64,000 nucleotides of DNA from Myxococcota bacterium (GTDB lineage Bacteria > Myxococcota_A > UBA9160 > UBA4427). Below, piece by piece: positions 51,038 through 59,561 of this stretch. The notes under the pieces were generated by a model. The model was not told where the DNA came from and ran no database searches. It worked only from the letters and a program-made list of their open reading frames with translations. The stretch covers positions 1-64,000 of the forward strand of contig JASMLK010000045.1 in NCBI GenBank assembly GCA_030748735.1, written 5' to 3'. The translations under genes were made by a program, and so were the position numbers. Numbering within the stretch: position 1 is the first letter of the stretch; every line of letters starts with the position of its first letter.

Positions 51038-51787
51038 GTGAGAAGAGCAACCGGAAAACTGCGCCACGTGTGCGTTCTCGCATTGGTTGCGCTGCTGCCC
51101 GGTTGCGCGCACATCGATCAGTCCGACGAATTTTTCACGCGTTGGGGTGTACGCGGTGCCGGTGCGCTTGCCTCCTTCGCGCTGCACGAGTTGTGTCACA
51201 TCGCGATGGGACAGGCCATGGGGGCCCACATCGACGCGAGTTGGCAGGGAACGGGACCCTACCTCGAGTTCGAAGGACTCTCGCGAAAAGAGCACCAGAC
51301 GATCTCGATCATGGGCAATGCGTGCACGGGACTCGCGGCCGAACTCATCGTCGACACTGGCAAACACAAGACGAGCAACCTCGCCTGGGGAGCGGCGGCG
51401 TTTCACGCGGTGAATGCTTTCGGTTACGCGTTCAGCAACGAGGGCGACGCGAAGTACTGGGAAGACTCGGGTGGCACGCGTGAGAGTTGGCAGCTCATCA
51501 ACGCCGGGCATTCGTCGCGAATCGCGGCGCACCTCGCGTGGGATTCACCGGCTGGGGAGTATCTGCGCGAGCGTTGGCGCTTCGGCAAGCCCGAGTTCGA
51601 CGGACCACTCGATCAGCCTGATCCGCTCGACTTCACGAGCGGCGAGCAGGAAGACACGCCGGTGGTGTTGCTCGGCGATCCCGAAATGGAGCGCATAGGT
51701 GAGCTGCCCCCGGTGTCGCTGCAGGTGGATCTAGACGAAGAGCTGCCGCCGGTCTCACTCCCCGCAGCGATCGATCCGGGCCTCTAG
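51038..51787 (+). CDS. HExxH-containing putative lipoprotein, metalloprotease-like
   Basis: A 249-residue protein, GTG start, with a lipoprotein signal (VCVLALVALLPGC; Cys23 would be lipidated). A helix ASFALHELCHIAMGQAMGAH follows, with HExxH at His50, Glu51 and His54. A second hydrophobic segment, SIMGNACTGLAAELIVDTG (about 88-106), contains Glu and Asp that could complete a zinc site. An AAAFHAVNAFGYAFSNEGD helix follows, as in site-2-protease-like or DUF-type gluzincins. The last ~45 residues carry two copies of ELPPVSL, perhaps a linker. I do not recognise a named family. It stands alone on its strand behind a structured leader. Confidence 0.7.
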   Translation: MRRATGKLRHVCVLALVALLPGCAHIDQSDEFFTRWGVRGAGALASFALHELCHIAMGQAMGAHIDASWQGTGPYLEFEGLSRKEHQTISIMGNACTGLAAELIVDTGKHKTSNLAWGAAAFHAVNAFGYAFSNEGDAKYWEDSGGTRESWQLINAGHSSRIAAHLAWDSPAGEYLRERWRFGKPEFDGPLDQPDPLDFTSGEQEDTPVVLLGDPEMERIGELPPVSLQVDLDEELPPVSLPAAIDPGL

Positions 51788-51792
51788 AGGCC

Positions 51793-52626
51793 CTACGGCA
51801 TCCACGCGCCGCCGCTCACACTGACCATCTGGCCCGTGATGTAGCTGGCTTTGTTGGAGCAGAGGAAGAGCGAGAGGTTCGCGATGTCTTCCGGCCGGCC
51901 GAGGCGCGGGATCGGAAGGCCGCTCATGTTGTAGAGCGTCCCGTCCTCCATCGCCTTCTGCATGTCTTCCGGGCGTCCCATCTGTTCGTAGCCGAAGCGG
52001 TTCCAGAAGCTGCCTTCGCCCGGGTCGTCGGCCGAATGGGGCACGATCCATCCCGGGCAGATGTTGTTGACCCGAACGCCACGCTTGGCCCATTCCCAGG
52101 CGAGGGCCTTGGTGAACGAGTTCACGAAGCCCTTGAGCCCGCCGTAATGAGCAACGTTCATGGCGGCTTCACCGAGCAGGGACGAGTTGGACGAGATGTT
52201 CACGATCGCCCCGCTCTCACGCTCGAGCATGTCCTTCGAAACCGCCTGGCAGCAATTGACGACGCCGTTGACGTTGAGGTCGATTTCCCAGTTTCGCGAA
52301 TCGTCGTCGATGTCTTCGAACGGCGATGGCGTCGCTACGCCACCGGCGTTGTTGACCAACATGTCGACCGGACCGAATTCGTCGTGGCACTGCTCGATCA
52401 TGGCATCGACACTTGCCCGGTCGGTGATGTCGGTGGCGACCGGCAGCACCGGTCCCGCGAGCCCCTGTGCCCTGGCGTCGTCCGCAATCTTCTTCCCGGT
52501 TTCGACGTCGCGCGATGCGCTGATCACCTTGCAGCCTTCGCGCGCGTACTCCATCACGAGCCCACGTCCGATCCCCCCACTACCACCGGTGATGATCGCC
52601 ACTTTGCCTTCGAGTCCGAGATCCAT
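51793..52626 (-). CDS. Short-chain dehydrogenase/reductase (SDR)
   Basis: A 277-residue classical SDR with TGGSGGIGRGL (about 13-23), the NNAGG motif near 92, the catalytic Ser in VNISSNSSLL and Tyr-x3-Lys in AHYGGLKGFV (about 160-169). It catalyses NAD(P)-linked oxidation or reduction of an alcohol or ketone. The C-terminal SGGAWMP end and FLCSNKASYITGQMVSVSG run are standard. It begins 32 bases after the stop of the sulfotransferase gene on the same strand with a GAAAGGAAG site, so the two are likely co-transcribed. Substrate not predictable. Confidence 0.9.
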   Translation of the reverse strand: MDLGLEGKVAIITGGSGGIGRGLVMEYAREGCKVISASRDVETGKKIADDARAQGLAGPVLPVATDITDRASVDAMIEQCHDEFGPVDMLVNNAGGVATPSPFEDIDDDSRNWEIDLNVNGVVNCCQAVSKDMLERESGAIVNISSNSSLLGEAAMNVAHYGGLKGFVNSFTKALAWEWAKRGVRVNNICPGWIVPHSADDPGEGSFWNRFGYEQMGRPEDMQKAMEDGTLYNMSGLPIPRLGRPEDIANLSLFLCSNKASYITGQMVSVSGGAWMP

Positions 52627-52658
52627 GGAGCTTCCTTTCGTCTTGATGTTTCGACGGG

Positions 52659-53930
52659 CTAGACCTCGTCGGGGACGCCGTACTTGTCCTGATAGGCGCG
52701 GAAGAGCTTGCGTTCTTCGAGTTCTTCGACGCCCACCTGGTACTTGTGCGCACCAAATTTGTCCTTCGGCTTATTGGCGAGGTACTGCGTCATGCGGGTG
52801 CGTGCTTCGTCGCTGAGCTTCCAGTCGAAGTGGGCGTAGATTTTCTCCACGCAGGCCAGCGGATCGTCCATCAGGTCCTGGAAGCGCGAATCGCAGATGC
52901 GCGCTTCGGGGATCACGCCGCTTTCGCGTTGTGACATCACGTGCTCGAGCCGTGCGGAGGTCGCCTCACCCTTCATGATGTCCTCGAACGCGTCGGAATC
53001 GAAGGGCAGGTCACTGCGCATGTAGTAGAGGCAGCCCATCAGGCTGGTGGTCGACGCCATGCACTTGATCGGGTCGCGATGTGTCTGGATGATGCGTGCG
53101 TCGGGATAGGTTTCGAGCAGGATGTCGAGGTGGTTCTGATGGGCGGGCGCCTTCAAGAGCCAATAGCCGCGTGGGTTCTTCCACTGCAGAATCTTCAGGA
53201 TCGTCTCGTGATCGCGATAGGCGGGGCGCATGTCCGCCGTGGCGTAGAGCCCGCCGTATTCGTGGGCCTGGCTGAGCGATGCGACGTGATCGCTGATGAA
53301 GCTGTTCGCCATGATGAGCCCGCATTCGGCCGGAATTCGACCGCCCATCTCGTGCATCGTGGCGAACTCGGGCACCACGCGATTCCACTGGGTGACGAGT
53401 TCGTGGGCCTGCTCGATGCGCGGGTCGGTCGCGTAGCCCTCGGCTGTCGGCGGCGGACAGGGGAAGAGCGCTTCCCAGGTTTCGGGGACGCCGCAAGCCG
53501 GGTCTCGTGACAGGACCTCGAACAGGATCGAGGTGCCCGATCGCGGCAAGCCGACGATGAAGACCGGGTTCTCGATCTTCTCGTCGTGGATCTCCGGGTG
53601 CTGCTTCAGCAGTTCCGCGATCCGGAGCCGGTTCTCGAGCCAGATCAGCAGATCGCTGCGCATCATGAGCCGGCCCATCAGCGTGAGCTCGGCCGGGCCA
53701 CTGATGTCGCGGCACAGGGTTTCGAAGGGCGCGCGCCAATGGTCTTCGCCGAAGTCCGAAAGCCCCGTCTTGCGCTTTGCGGTGTCGATCAGGTTGTCGG
53801 TGTCGAGCGGGACGACGGTCGAAAGGTCGAGGTGTTCGCCTTCGCGATTGAGCGCAGCGAGCCAGGCGGGGCGCTCGGGGGCTTGCCAGGAGGCCTGGCG
53901 ATCGATGTCGGTAGGGGAGTTGTCGCCCAT
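52659..53930 (-). CDS. Sulfotransferase family protein
   Basis: A 423-residue sulfotransferase-fold protein starting at ATG; the frame is open upstream, but that extension overlaps the divergent gene. The phosphosulfate loop PVFIVGLPRSGTSILFEVLSRDP (about 134-156) and the 3'-phosphate motif DARIIQTHRDPIKCMAST (about 279-296) are clear. It would move sulfate from PAPS to a hydroxyl of a lipid, sugar or small molecule. This type (with N-terminal helical region, GGLYATADMRPAYRDHETILKILQW) is common in actinobacteria and marine proteobacteria, sometimes annotated without a substrate. An SDR gene is directly downstream. Confidence 0.9.
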   Translation of the reverse strand: MGDNSPTDIDRQASWQAPERPAWLAALNREGEHLDLSTVVPLDTDNLIDTAKRKTGLSDFGEDHWRAPFETLCRDISGPAELTLMGRLMMRSDLLIWLENRLRIAELLKQHPEIHDEKIENPVFIVGLPRSGTSILFEVLSRDPACGVPETWEALFPCPPPTAEGYATDPRIEQAHELVTQWNRVVPEFATMHEMGGRIPAECGLIMANSFISDHVASLSQAHEYGGLYATADMRPAYRDHETILKILQWKNPRGYWLLKAPAHQNHLDILLETYPDARIIQTHRDPIKCMASTTSLMGCLYYMRSDLPFDSDAFEDIMKGEATSARLEHVMSQRESGVIPEARICDSRFQDLMDDPLACVEKIYAHFDWKLSDEARTRMTQYLANKPKDKFGAHKYQVGVEELEERKLFRAYQDKYGVPDEV

Positions 53931-54027
53931 GGCTGCTTCCCGAATGGCGTGACGATGCGTTACAAGGAAAGGGGCTTCGTATAATACGTGACCGCTCACG
54001 AATAACCGCAAACGCGAGGTGGCAAGG

Positions 54028-55215
54028 ATGTATGGCGACGGGCCCGACGACCAGGAGTTACGCGACGGCTGGCACGACTTCTGCGAGAAACTGAAGCAGG
54101 CTGGCGATGTGGTGTTTCGCGATACGGCGCCCAGCAACGCGGTGACGCGTGCCACCGGGATGCGTCAGCTCGCGCGCAACATCTCGCTCGCGCTGCAGCT
54201 CGAATTCGAGAATCGCGACCCCCGCTATCCAGAAATCCTCCACTATTTCGACCCGTTGCGGAAGCAGGGCGGCGACAACACCGACGCCCTCTACGTGGGG
54301 GCACCCGTGAACGGGACCGACACGTACAGGGTGAGCGGCTATCGCGGCACCGCGGCCTACTTCGCCGTCACCGTGCTCGAAGACGGAAACACGCCCTGGG
54401 GCGGCGCCGTCGTCGGCACCCTGATCGACGACGATCTCCACGTCGAAGAAGACGGCAGCTTCGAACTCGTGATCAGTCCCAGAGAGCACCCCGGCAATTG
54501 GATCCGCTCGAGCCCCGGGACCTACCGGCTCACGTTCCGTCAGTTCTTTGCAGACTGGGAAAGCGAAGACCCCATGGTCGCGGTGATCGAACGCGAGGGC
54601 GCCTTCGAAGCCCCCGCACCCCTCACCGCGCAGGCCCTCGGCGACGGGCTGCGGCGGGCGGCCGATTGGATCGACACCTCCGTCACCTATTGGGCGGATA
54701 TGTTGGACAAGTGGCAAGCGCAGCCGGGTGAGTTCGTCGCCTACGGTGAGTTCGAAGACAACGCGATCGACTTCACGCCGGGCGGTGCACCGCTGATCGC
54801 CTGGTGGGACGTGCCTCGTGACGAAGTCATGCTGATTCGCGTGACACCGCCGAAGGCATCCTACTGGGCGGTCGAGTTCGGAAGCTATTGGTGGGAATCG
54901 ATGGACTACCGCCGAAGGCTCTGCAGCTTGAATCATCACCACGGTGTACTCGAAGAAGACGGTTCGCTCCTCATGGTGATCGCACACGAGGACCCCGGGC
55001 TTCCCAACTGGCTCGACCCGAGTGGCCACGAGCAGGGCTATGTGACGGTGCGCTGGATCAAGGCGGACGGTTACCCGCGTCCCGTGGCTGAGCGTGTGCC
55101 GATCGAAGAACTCGAATCGCACCTGCCTCCCGACGTTCGGCGCATCACGGAGGCCGAACGGGAAGCGCAGTTGCGGGCGCGCCGGCGCGGGGTCATCAAG
55201 CGCTTCGGGACCTGA
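54028..55215 (+). CDS. DUF1214 domain protein
   Basis: A 395-residue protein with no signal peptide. The C-terminal half contains the DUF1214 pattern: RVTPPKASYWAVEFGSYWWESMDY, then SLNHHHGVLEEDGSLLMVIAHEDPGLPNWLDPSGHEQGYVTVRW (about 300-345). The family is common in proteins of unknown function, often near lipid or xenobiotic catabolic genes and other DUF1214/DUF1254 proteins. A GTG three codons upstream would also fit; the ATG after GAGGTGGCAAGG is preferred. It is divergent from the sulfotransferase gene (97 bases) and followed by an isomerase gene 120 bases on. No reaction is known. Confidence 0.78.
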   Translation: MYGDGPDDQELRDGWHDFCEKLKQAGDVVFRDTAPSNAVTRATGMRQLARNISLALQLEFENRDPRYPEILHYFDPLRKQGGDNTDALYVGAPVNGTDTYRVSGYRGTAAYFAVTVLEDGNTPWGGAVVGTLIDDDLHVEEDGSFELVISPREHPGNWIRSSPGTYRLTFRQFFADWESEDPMVAVIEREGAFEAPAPLTAQALGDGLRRAADWIDTSVTYWADMLDKWQAQPGEFVAYGEFEDNAIDFTPGGAPLIAWWDVPRDEVMLIRVTPPKASYWAVEFGSYWWESMDYRRRLCSLNHHHGVLEEDGSLLMVIAHEDPGLPNWLDPSGHEQGYVTVRWIKADGYPRPVAERVPIEELESHLPPDVRRITEAEREAQLRARRRGVIKRFGT

Positions 55216-55335
55216 AGCGGGCCACGCGCTCACTCCGCCCGACTCGGATCACGTTCGAGGGCCCCGGTTGCGTCTTCGCGCCCGCGGTGGTTTCGTTGCC
55301 TGCCTGCAGCTTTCCTAGCGCCCTGAGGTCCAGCC

Positions 55336-55944
55336 ATGTCCCGCATCGAGTTCTTCTACGACTACGGAAGCCCGTTCAGCTTCCTCGCCAACGAGATCAT
55401 TCCCGGAATCGCGCAGCGCCACCGGGCCGAACTCGTCTACCGACCGATGTTGTTGGGCGGGGTCTTCAAGGCGACCGGCAACCAGTCCCCCGCGATGGAG
55501 CCCATCGAGGCGAAGCGAAACTACGGTGGCCGCGTGATGCAACGCACTGCGGCGATCAACGGGATCGAGATCAGCTTCAACCCGCACTTTCCCATCAACA
55601 CCATCGGCGTGATGCGGCTCGCGGTTGCGGCACAGCGCGAAGGGGTGTTCGACGCTTATCACGCGGCGCTCTATCCGGCCTTCTGGCAGCAGGGGCTCGA
55701 CCTTGGCAAGCCGGAAGTGCAGGCCGACGTGATGGCGCGCGCCGGCCTCGACGCCGAAAAGCTCCTGGCCCGCGCCGGTGACGACGACGTCAAGGCGGCA
55801 CTGCGCGCCACGACCGAAGAAGCCGTCGAACGCGGCGCTTTCGGCGCGCCGACCTTCTTCGTCGGTGACGAGCTGTTCTTCGGCGTCGACCATCTGCCCC
55901 ACTTGATCGCTCACCTCGAAAGCCTGCAGGGCGAAACGCAATGA
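55336..55944 (+). CDS. 2-hydroxychromene-2-carboxylate isomerase-like (DsbA/GST-kappa fold) protein
   Basis: A 202-residue DsbA-family protein beginning IEFFYDYGSPFSFLANE, where a Ser replaces the CxxC redox cysteine. This is typical of HCCA isomerase (NahD) and GST kappa rather than DsbA. The cis-Pro loop is GAFGAPTFFVGDELFFGVDHL near 174-194. Known members isomerise a naphthalene-degradation intermediate using glutathione; others have unknown substrates. The stop overlaps the ATG of an LLM gene by four bases, so the two are translated together and may act on the same aromatic or cyclic compound (inference). Confidence 0.88.
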   Translation: MSRIEFFYDYGSPFSFLANEIIPGIAQRHRAELVYRPMLLGGVFKATGNQSPAMEPIEAKRNYGGRVMQRTAAINGIEISFNPHFPINTIGVMRLAVAAQREGVFDAYHAALYPAFWQQGLDLGKPEVQADVMARAGLDAEKLLARAGDDDVKAALRATTEEAVERGAFGAPTFFVGDELFFGVDHLPHLIAHLESLQGETQ

Positions 55945-56984
55945 AGGTCGCCGTCGGTCTGGGCAGTGCCTATTCGGGAAAGAAACGCGACTTCGACAAG
56001 GTCGTGTCGTTTGCGGTCGAAGTCGAAAAGGTCGGCGTCGATCAAGGCTGGACCGCCGAGGCGTGGGGCTACGACGCCGTTTCGACTCTCGCGTTCATCG
56101 CGGCCCGCACCGAGACGCTCGAGCTCGGCACGGGCATCATGCAGATCAGCGCGCGCACACCCAGCATGACGGCGATGACCGCCATGACGCTGGCGACGAT
56201 TTCGGGCGATCGCTTCATGCTCGGTCTCGGCGCATCCGGCCCGCAGGTGGTGGAAGGACTGCAGGGGCAGCCGTTCGCCAAGCCCCTCGGTCGCATGCGC
56301 GAGACCCTCGAAATCCTGCGTCAGGCTTTCAGCGGCGAGAAGCTCGCCTACCAGGGCGAACACTTCGTGCTGCCGCGACCCGGTGGCGAAGGCAAGGCGC
56401 TACGTCTCTCGCAGCCTCCAAACCCCGACCTGCCGATCTACCTCGCGACGCTTTCGCCCAGGGGTCTCGAACTCACGGGGGAGTACGCGAATGGATGGCT
56501 CGGCGCGTCGTTCACTCCCGAAGCCTCGGAAGCCCATCTCGCCTACCTGCGACGCGGTACCGAAAAGGCCGGGCGCTCCCTTTCGGACATCACCCTCTGC
56601 GTGGGCGGCGCGATCGCGTTCACCGACGACCCCGAGCCCTTGATCCAACGGATGAAGCCCAACATGGCGTTCCAACTCGGCGCCATGGGCTCGGCCAGGA
56701 CCAACTTCTACAACGACGCCTACAAGCGCAGCGGTTTCGAAGATGCGTCGATCGAAGTGCAACGGTTGTGGATCGAAGGCCGTCGCGATGAAGCCGCCGC
56801 GCGAGTGCCCGACGAGATGATTGAGCGCACCACCTTCTTCGGCAACGAAGCACAGATCGCCGAACGCATGAAGAAGTACCGCGAAGTCGGGATCGAAGTC
56901 CTCCGCCTCGAACCGATTGCCGAAGAGCCGAGCGACCGGCTCGACGTATTGGGGCGAGCGGTCGAGCTGGCGCGATCGATCTAG
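55941..56984 (+). CDS. LLM-class flavin/F420-dependent oxidoreductase
   Basis: A 347-residue luciferase-like protein, the fifth in this window. It starts KVAVGLGSAYSGKKRDFDKVVSFAVEVEKVGVDQGWTAEAWGYDAVSTLAFIA and continues TETLELGTGIMQISARTPSMTAMTAMTLATISGDRFMLGLGASGPQVVEG. The latter (about 62-112) is the F420-dependent subgroup pattern found in mycobacterial enzymes. The IYLATLSPRGLELTGEYANGWLGASF block (about 168-193) closes the cofactor pocket. It overlaps the HCCA-isomerase-like gene by four bases and ends 45 bases before the convergent GH4 gene. It probably oxidises or reduces a cyclic intermediate in that isomerase's pathway. Confidence 0.9.
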   Translation: MKVAVGLGSAYSGKKRDFDKVVSFAVEVEKVGVDQGWTAEAWGYDAVSTLAFIAARTETLELGTGIMQISARTPSMTAMTAMTLATISGDRFMLGLGASGPQVVEGLQGQPFAKPLGRMRETLEILRQAFSGEKLAYQGEHFVLPRPGGEGKALRLSQPPNPDLPIYLATLSPRGLELTGEYANGWLGASFTPEASEAHLAYLRRGTEKAGRSLSDITLCVGGAIAFTDDPEPLIQRMKPNMAFQLGAMGSARTNFYNDAYKRSGFEDASIEVQRLWIEGRRDEAAARVPDEMIERTTFFGNEAQIAERMKKYREVGIEVLRLEPIAEEPSDRLDVLGRAVELARSI

Positions 56985-57029
56985 CGCAGCCGTCCGAGCA
57001 TCAGATTCGCGCCATCGTTCGGCTCCGCC

Positions 57030-58373
57030 TCAGCTGAGATAGCCGAGGTAGTCCGACTGCAGCTCCACCATGGCTTCGATCAACGGTTCGACGGCGCCTG
57101 CGCGGTCGACCACAGGATCGACGAGCAGCGCCTGCGCTGCTAGGTCCTTCGACCCTTCGATGACCGCTTGCGCCGTGAGATCATGCACCGCTACCTGGTT
57201 GGTGAGCAGCCCTGCGAAGCCGCGCGGCATGGCGTCGAGGCGAATGCCGTTGACGCCTTTGCCGTCGATCCATCCGGGCACTTCGACGACGATCCAGTCG
57301 GGCAGGGCTTCGATGAGCCCCGCATTCGGCACGTTGACCGCGGCTTCTTCGTAGCGTTCGTCGTTCACGATGCCGCTTGCAATTTCGACGAAGCGCTCGC
57401 TTCGAGTCGTCTTGATCTCCGGATTGCCGCGCAACGTCCACTTCTTGTAGTAGGTGTAGAACTCGTGCACGGCGCGCTGGTCCGCAGCGTCGGTTCCCCA
57501 CTGCAGGTATTCGCCGATGTGGCTGTCCGTCGTAATGGGCAGGCAGTGGAACTTCTCGAGCAGTACGCGGAAGGCTCCACGCTCGGCCCATGGGTTGTTG
57601 GGCGTCGGCGGGCTGAGTCCTTCACCTTCGCCGGCCTGTACCGCCACGATGTGCTTCAGGATCGTCCCGTAGTCCGGGAGGTTCTCGAAGTAGGCGGGCG
57701 CGTTGGCGAGCACCTTCGGGTACGCGTCTTCGCCGCTGTCCCGATAGCGCGCTTCGACGAGCACGCTGAAGTGATTGAGCCCGCCCGCGCGAAACTCGAT
57801 GTTCTCGATCGGCGTGTCGAGCAAAGCCGGAAGGTGTTGGTAGAGCGACGCGATCTCGTGACACAAGCCCACGAACTCGAGTTCGGGATGTGCGCGGTGC
57901 ACCGTCGTGCAGATGCGGCTCATCGGATTGCTGTAGTTGAACACCCAGGCGTCGGGGCAGATCTTCGCGATGTCGTCGCAGATCTCGATGATCGGCGGGA
58001 TCACCCGAAGACAGTGGAACAAGCCACCCGGGCCCCCGTTCTCGCCGAAGACCTGCCGGAAGCCGAACTCGCGTGGGATGCGCTGGTCGAGTTCCCACAA
58101 GGCGAAGCGATCCCCGACTTCGATCGCGATCACGACGAAGTTGGCCCCCGCGAGCGCTTCCGGACGCGAAAGGGTCGCCTCGATCTCGACCTTCACGTCA
58201 TTGGCCGCAACGTGTTCTCGAGCGGCGTCGTGCACCCGTTTCAGTGCGGCTTCGTTGATGTCGTGAAGCACGACGGTTGCACCCGCGAGCGCCTCACTCT
58301 GGAAGATGTCTCCCAGCATGTCGAAGCCGAACTGCGCGCTGCCCGCGCCGATCAACACGATTCGCTGTCCCAT
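57030..58373 (-). CDS. Glycoside hydrolase family 4 (alpha-glucosidase/galactosidase-like)
   Basis: A 447-residue GH4 protein. The NAD-binding start is RIVLIGAGSAQFGFDMLGDI, followed by VVLHDINEAALKRV. GH4 landmarks are VFNYSNPMSRICTTVHRAHPELEFVGLCHE with its metal-binding Cys (in CHE, about residue 177) and GGLNHFSVLVEARY with the metal His (about 206). This family uses NAD, Mn2+ and a redox elimination-addition mechanism on alpha- or beta-linked glycosides or glucuronides. No phosphotransferase system is nearby, so a non-phosphorylated sugar or glycoside is more likely. It is 48 bases downstream of the quinone-oxidoreductase-like gene. Confidence 0.88.
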   Translation of the reverse strand: MGQRIVLIGAGSAQFGFDMLGDIFQSEALAGATVVLHDINEAALKRVHDAAREHVAANDVKVEIEATLSRPEALAGANFVVIAIEVGDRFALWELDQRIPREFGFRQVFGENGGPGGLFHCLRVIPPIIEICDDIAKICPDAWVFNYSNPMSRICTTVHRAHPELEFVGLCHEIASLYQHLPALLDTPIENIEFRAGGLNHFSVLVEARYRDSGEDAYPKVLANAPAYFENLPDYGTILKHIVAVQAGEGEGLSPPTPNNPWAERGAFRVLLEKFHCLPITTDSHIGEYLQWGTDAADQRAVHEFYTYYKKWTLRGNPEIKTTRSERFVEIASGIVNDERYEEAAVNVPNAGLIEALPDWIVVEVPGWIDGKGVNGIRLDAMPRGFAGLLTNQVAVHDLTAQAVIEGSKDLAAQALLVDPVVDRAGAVEPLIEAMVELQSDYLGYLS

Positions 58374-58421
58374 GCTCCGGTCTCCTTGCGCGCTCCCGAG
58401 AGGATGGCCTGCGATACCTCG

Positions 58422-59501
58422 TCAATCTAGCCCCGTCGTTACGACGGTGCGACCCGTCGTCTTGCGATCTCGCATGGCTTCGAGACAGGCGGGCAGGGCT
58501 TCGAAGTCCGCAACGGTTCCGATCACGGGGCGAACGCGCTTGCTGAGCACGCGCTCGACGATCTCGCGTTGCACCTCGATACCGCGCTCACCCGGCACGA
58601 AGTTCCAGCCCATCGCCTTCTTCATCATGGGGCCCATGGCGGCATCCGCGTATGCCAGGAGCACGCCGCACAGATGCAGGTTCCCAGTCGCAACGCGTCG
58701 CGGCACGATGAACTTCTCGTCGGCCACCGACTTGTCGGACGCGAATCCCATCATGAGGTAGCGGCCATTGTAGGCCGTGCAGTGGAGCGACTTCTCCATC
58801 ACGGCTTCACCCACGTTGTCGAAGACGACGTCGACACCGCGGTTGCCCGTCGCTTCGAGCACCACCTCGCAGAAGTCTTCGCTGCTCGTGTCGATCACGT
58901 GGTCGGCACCGAGTTCGCGGCAGAGTTCGACCTTGTTACTCGATCCCACCGCCGCGAAGACGGTCGCCCCCTTGTCCTTGGCGAGTTGGATCGCAGCGCT
59001 TCCAGAGCCCCCGGCTGCGGCGTGGATGAGCACGCTTTCGCCGGCCTCGAGTCCGCCCCGGTCGAACAAGCCCAGCCAGGCGAGATGAAACGGAAAGTAG
59101 ATCGCAGCCGCGTCGGGCAGCGGGATTTCGGCGGGGACGTCGAAGGCCGACACGGCCGGACAGATGGCGTATTGCGCAAAGCCGCCAACCGCCTGCTTCG
59201 GCATCGCGGCAACCCGCCGGCCAACCGCCTGTTCGAAGCCGTCTCCGGCTGCAACGACGGTCCCCATCACTTCCATGCCGGGCGTGCTCGGTAACTCGGG
59301 ACGCACCATCATGTTGCGGCCGTTCACGCGCTCCATGTCGTTCAGGTTGAGCGGGATTGCGGCCACGCGCACGAGCAGTTCGCCGGGCCCGGGTTCGGGC
59401 ACCGCAATGGATTCGAGCTGAAGAACCTGCGTCGGATCTACCCCGTATTCGTGAACGCGAAACGCACGCATGGTGTCGGGGACGAGATGGTCTTGGTTCA
59501 T
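58422..59501 (-). CDS. Zinc-independent MDR quinone oxidoreductase-like protein
   Basis: A 359-residue medium-chain dehydrogenase/reductase. The nucleotide-binding loop is VLIHAAAGGSGSAAIQLAKDKGATVFAAVGS (about 160-190), of the quinone-oxidoreductase type. No zinc-binding GHE or four-Cys structural lobe is seen. It likely reduces an alpha,beta-unsaturated carbonyl or quinone with NADPH. The ribosome-binding site and start codon region are duplicated in tandem: 17 bases carrying AGGAG and the ATG are repeated, the outer copy ending in ATC. Start taken at the inner copy. It precedes the GH4 gene on the same strand. Confidence 0.9.
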   Translation of the reverse strand: MNQDHLVPDTMRAFRVHEYGVDPTQVLQLESIAVPEPGPGELLVRVAAIPLNLNDMERVNGRNMMVRPELPSTPGMEVMGTVVAAGDGFEQAVGRRVAAMPKQAVGGFAQYAICPAVSAFDVPAEIPLPDAAAIYFPFHLAWLGLFDRGGLEAGESVLIHAAAGGSGSAAIQLAKDKGATVFAAVGSSNKVELCRELGADHVIDTSSEDFCEVVLEATGNRGVDVVFDNVGEAVMEKSLHCTAYNGRYLMMGFASDKSVADEKFIVPRRVATGNLHLCGVLLAYADAAMGPMMKKAMGWNFVPGERGIEVQREIVERVLSKRVRPVIGTVADFEALPACLEAMRDRKTTGRTVVTTGLD

Positions 59502-59533
59502 GGTGCTGAACTCCTGATGGTGCTGAACTCCTG
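59500..59533. repeat. 17-bp tandem duplication of a ribosome-binding/start site
   Basis: The unit ATGGTGCTGAACTCCTG occurs twice back to back. On the minus strand each copy reads CAGGAGTTCAGCACCAT; the inner copy ends in the ATG start of the quinone-oxidoreductase-like gene, the outer one in ATC. Confidence 0.85.
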
Positions 59534-59561
59534 GACGGTCGTTGAAGGTTGGTGACGCCGG

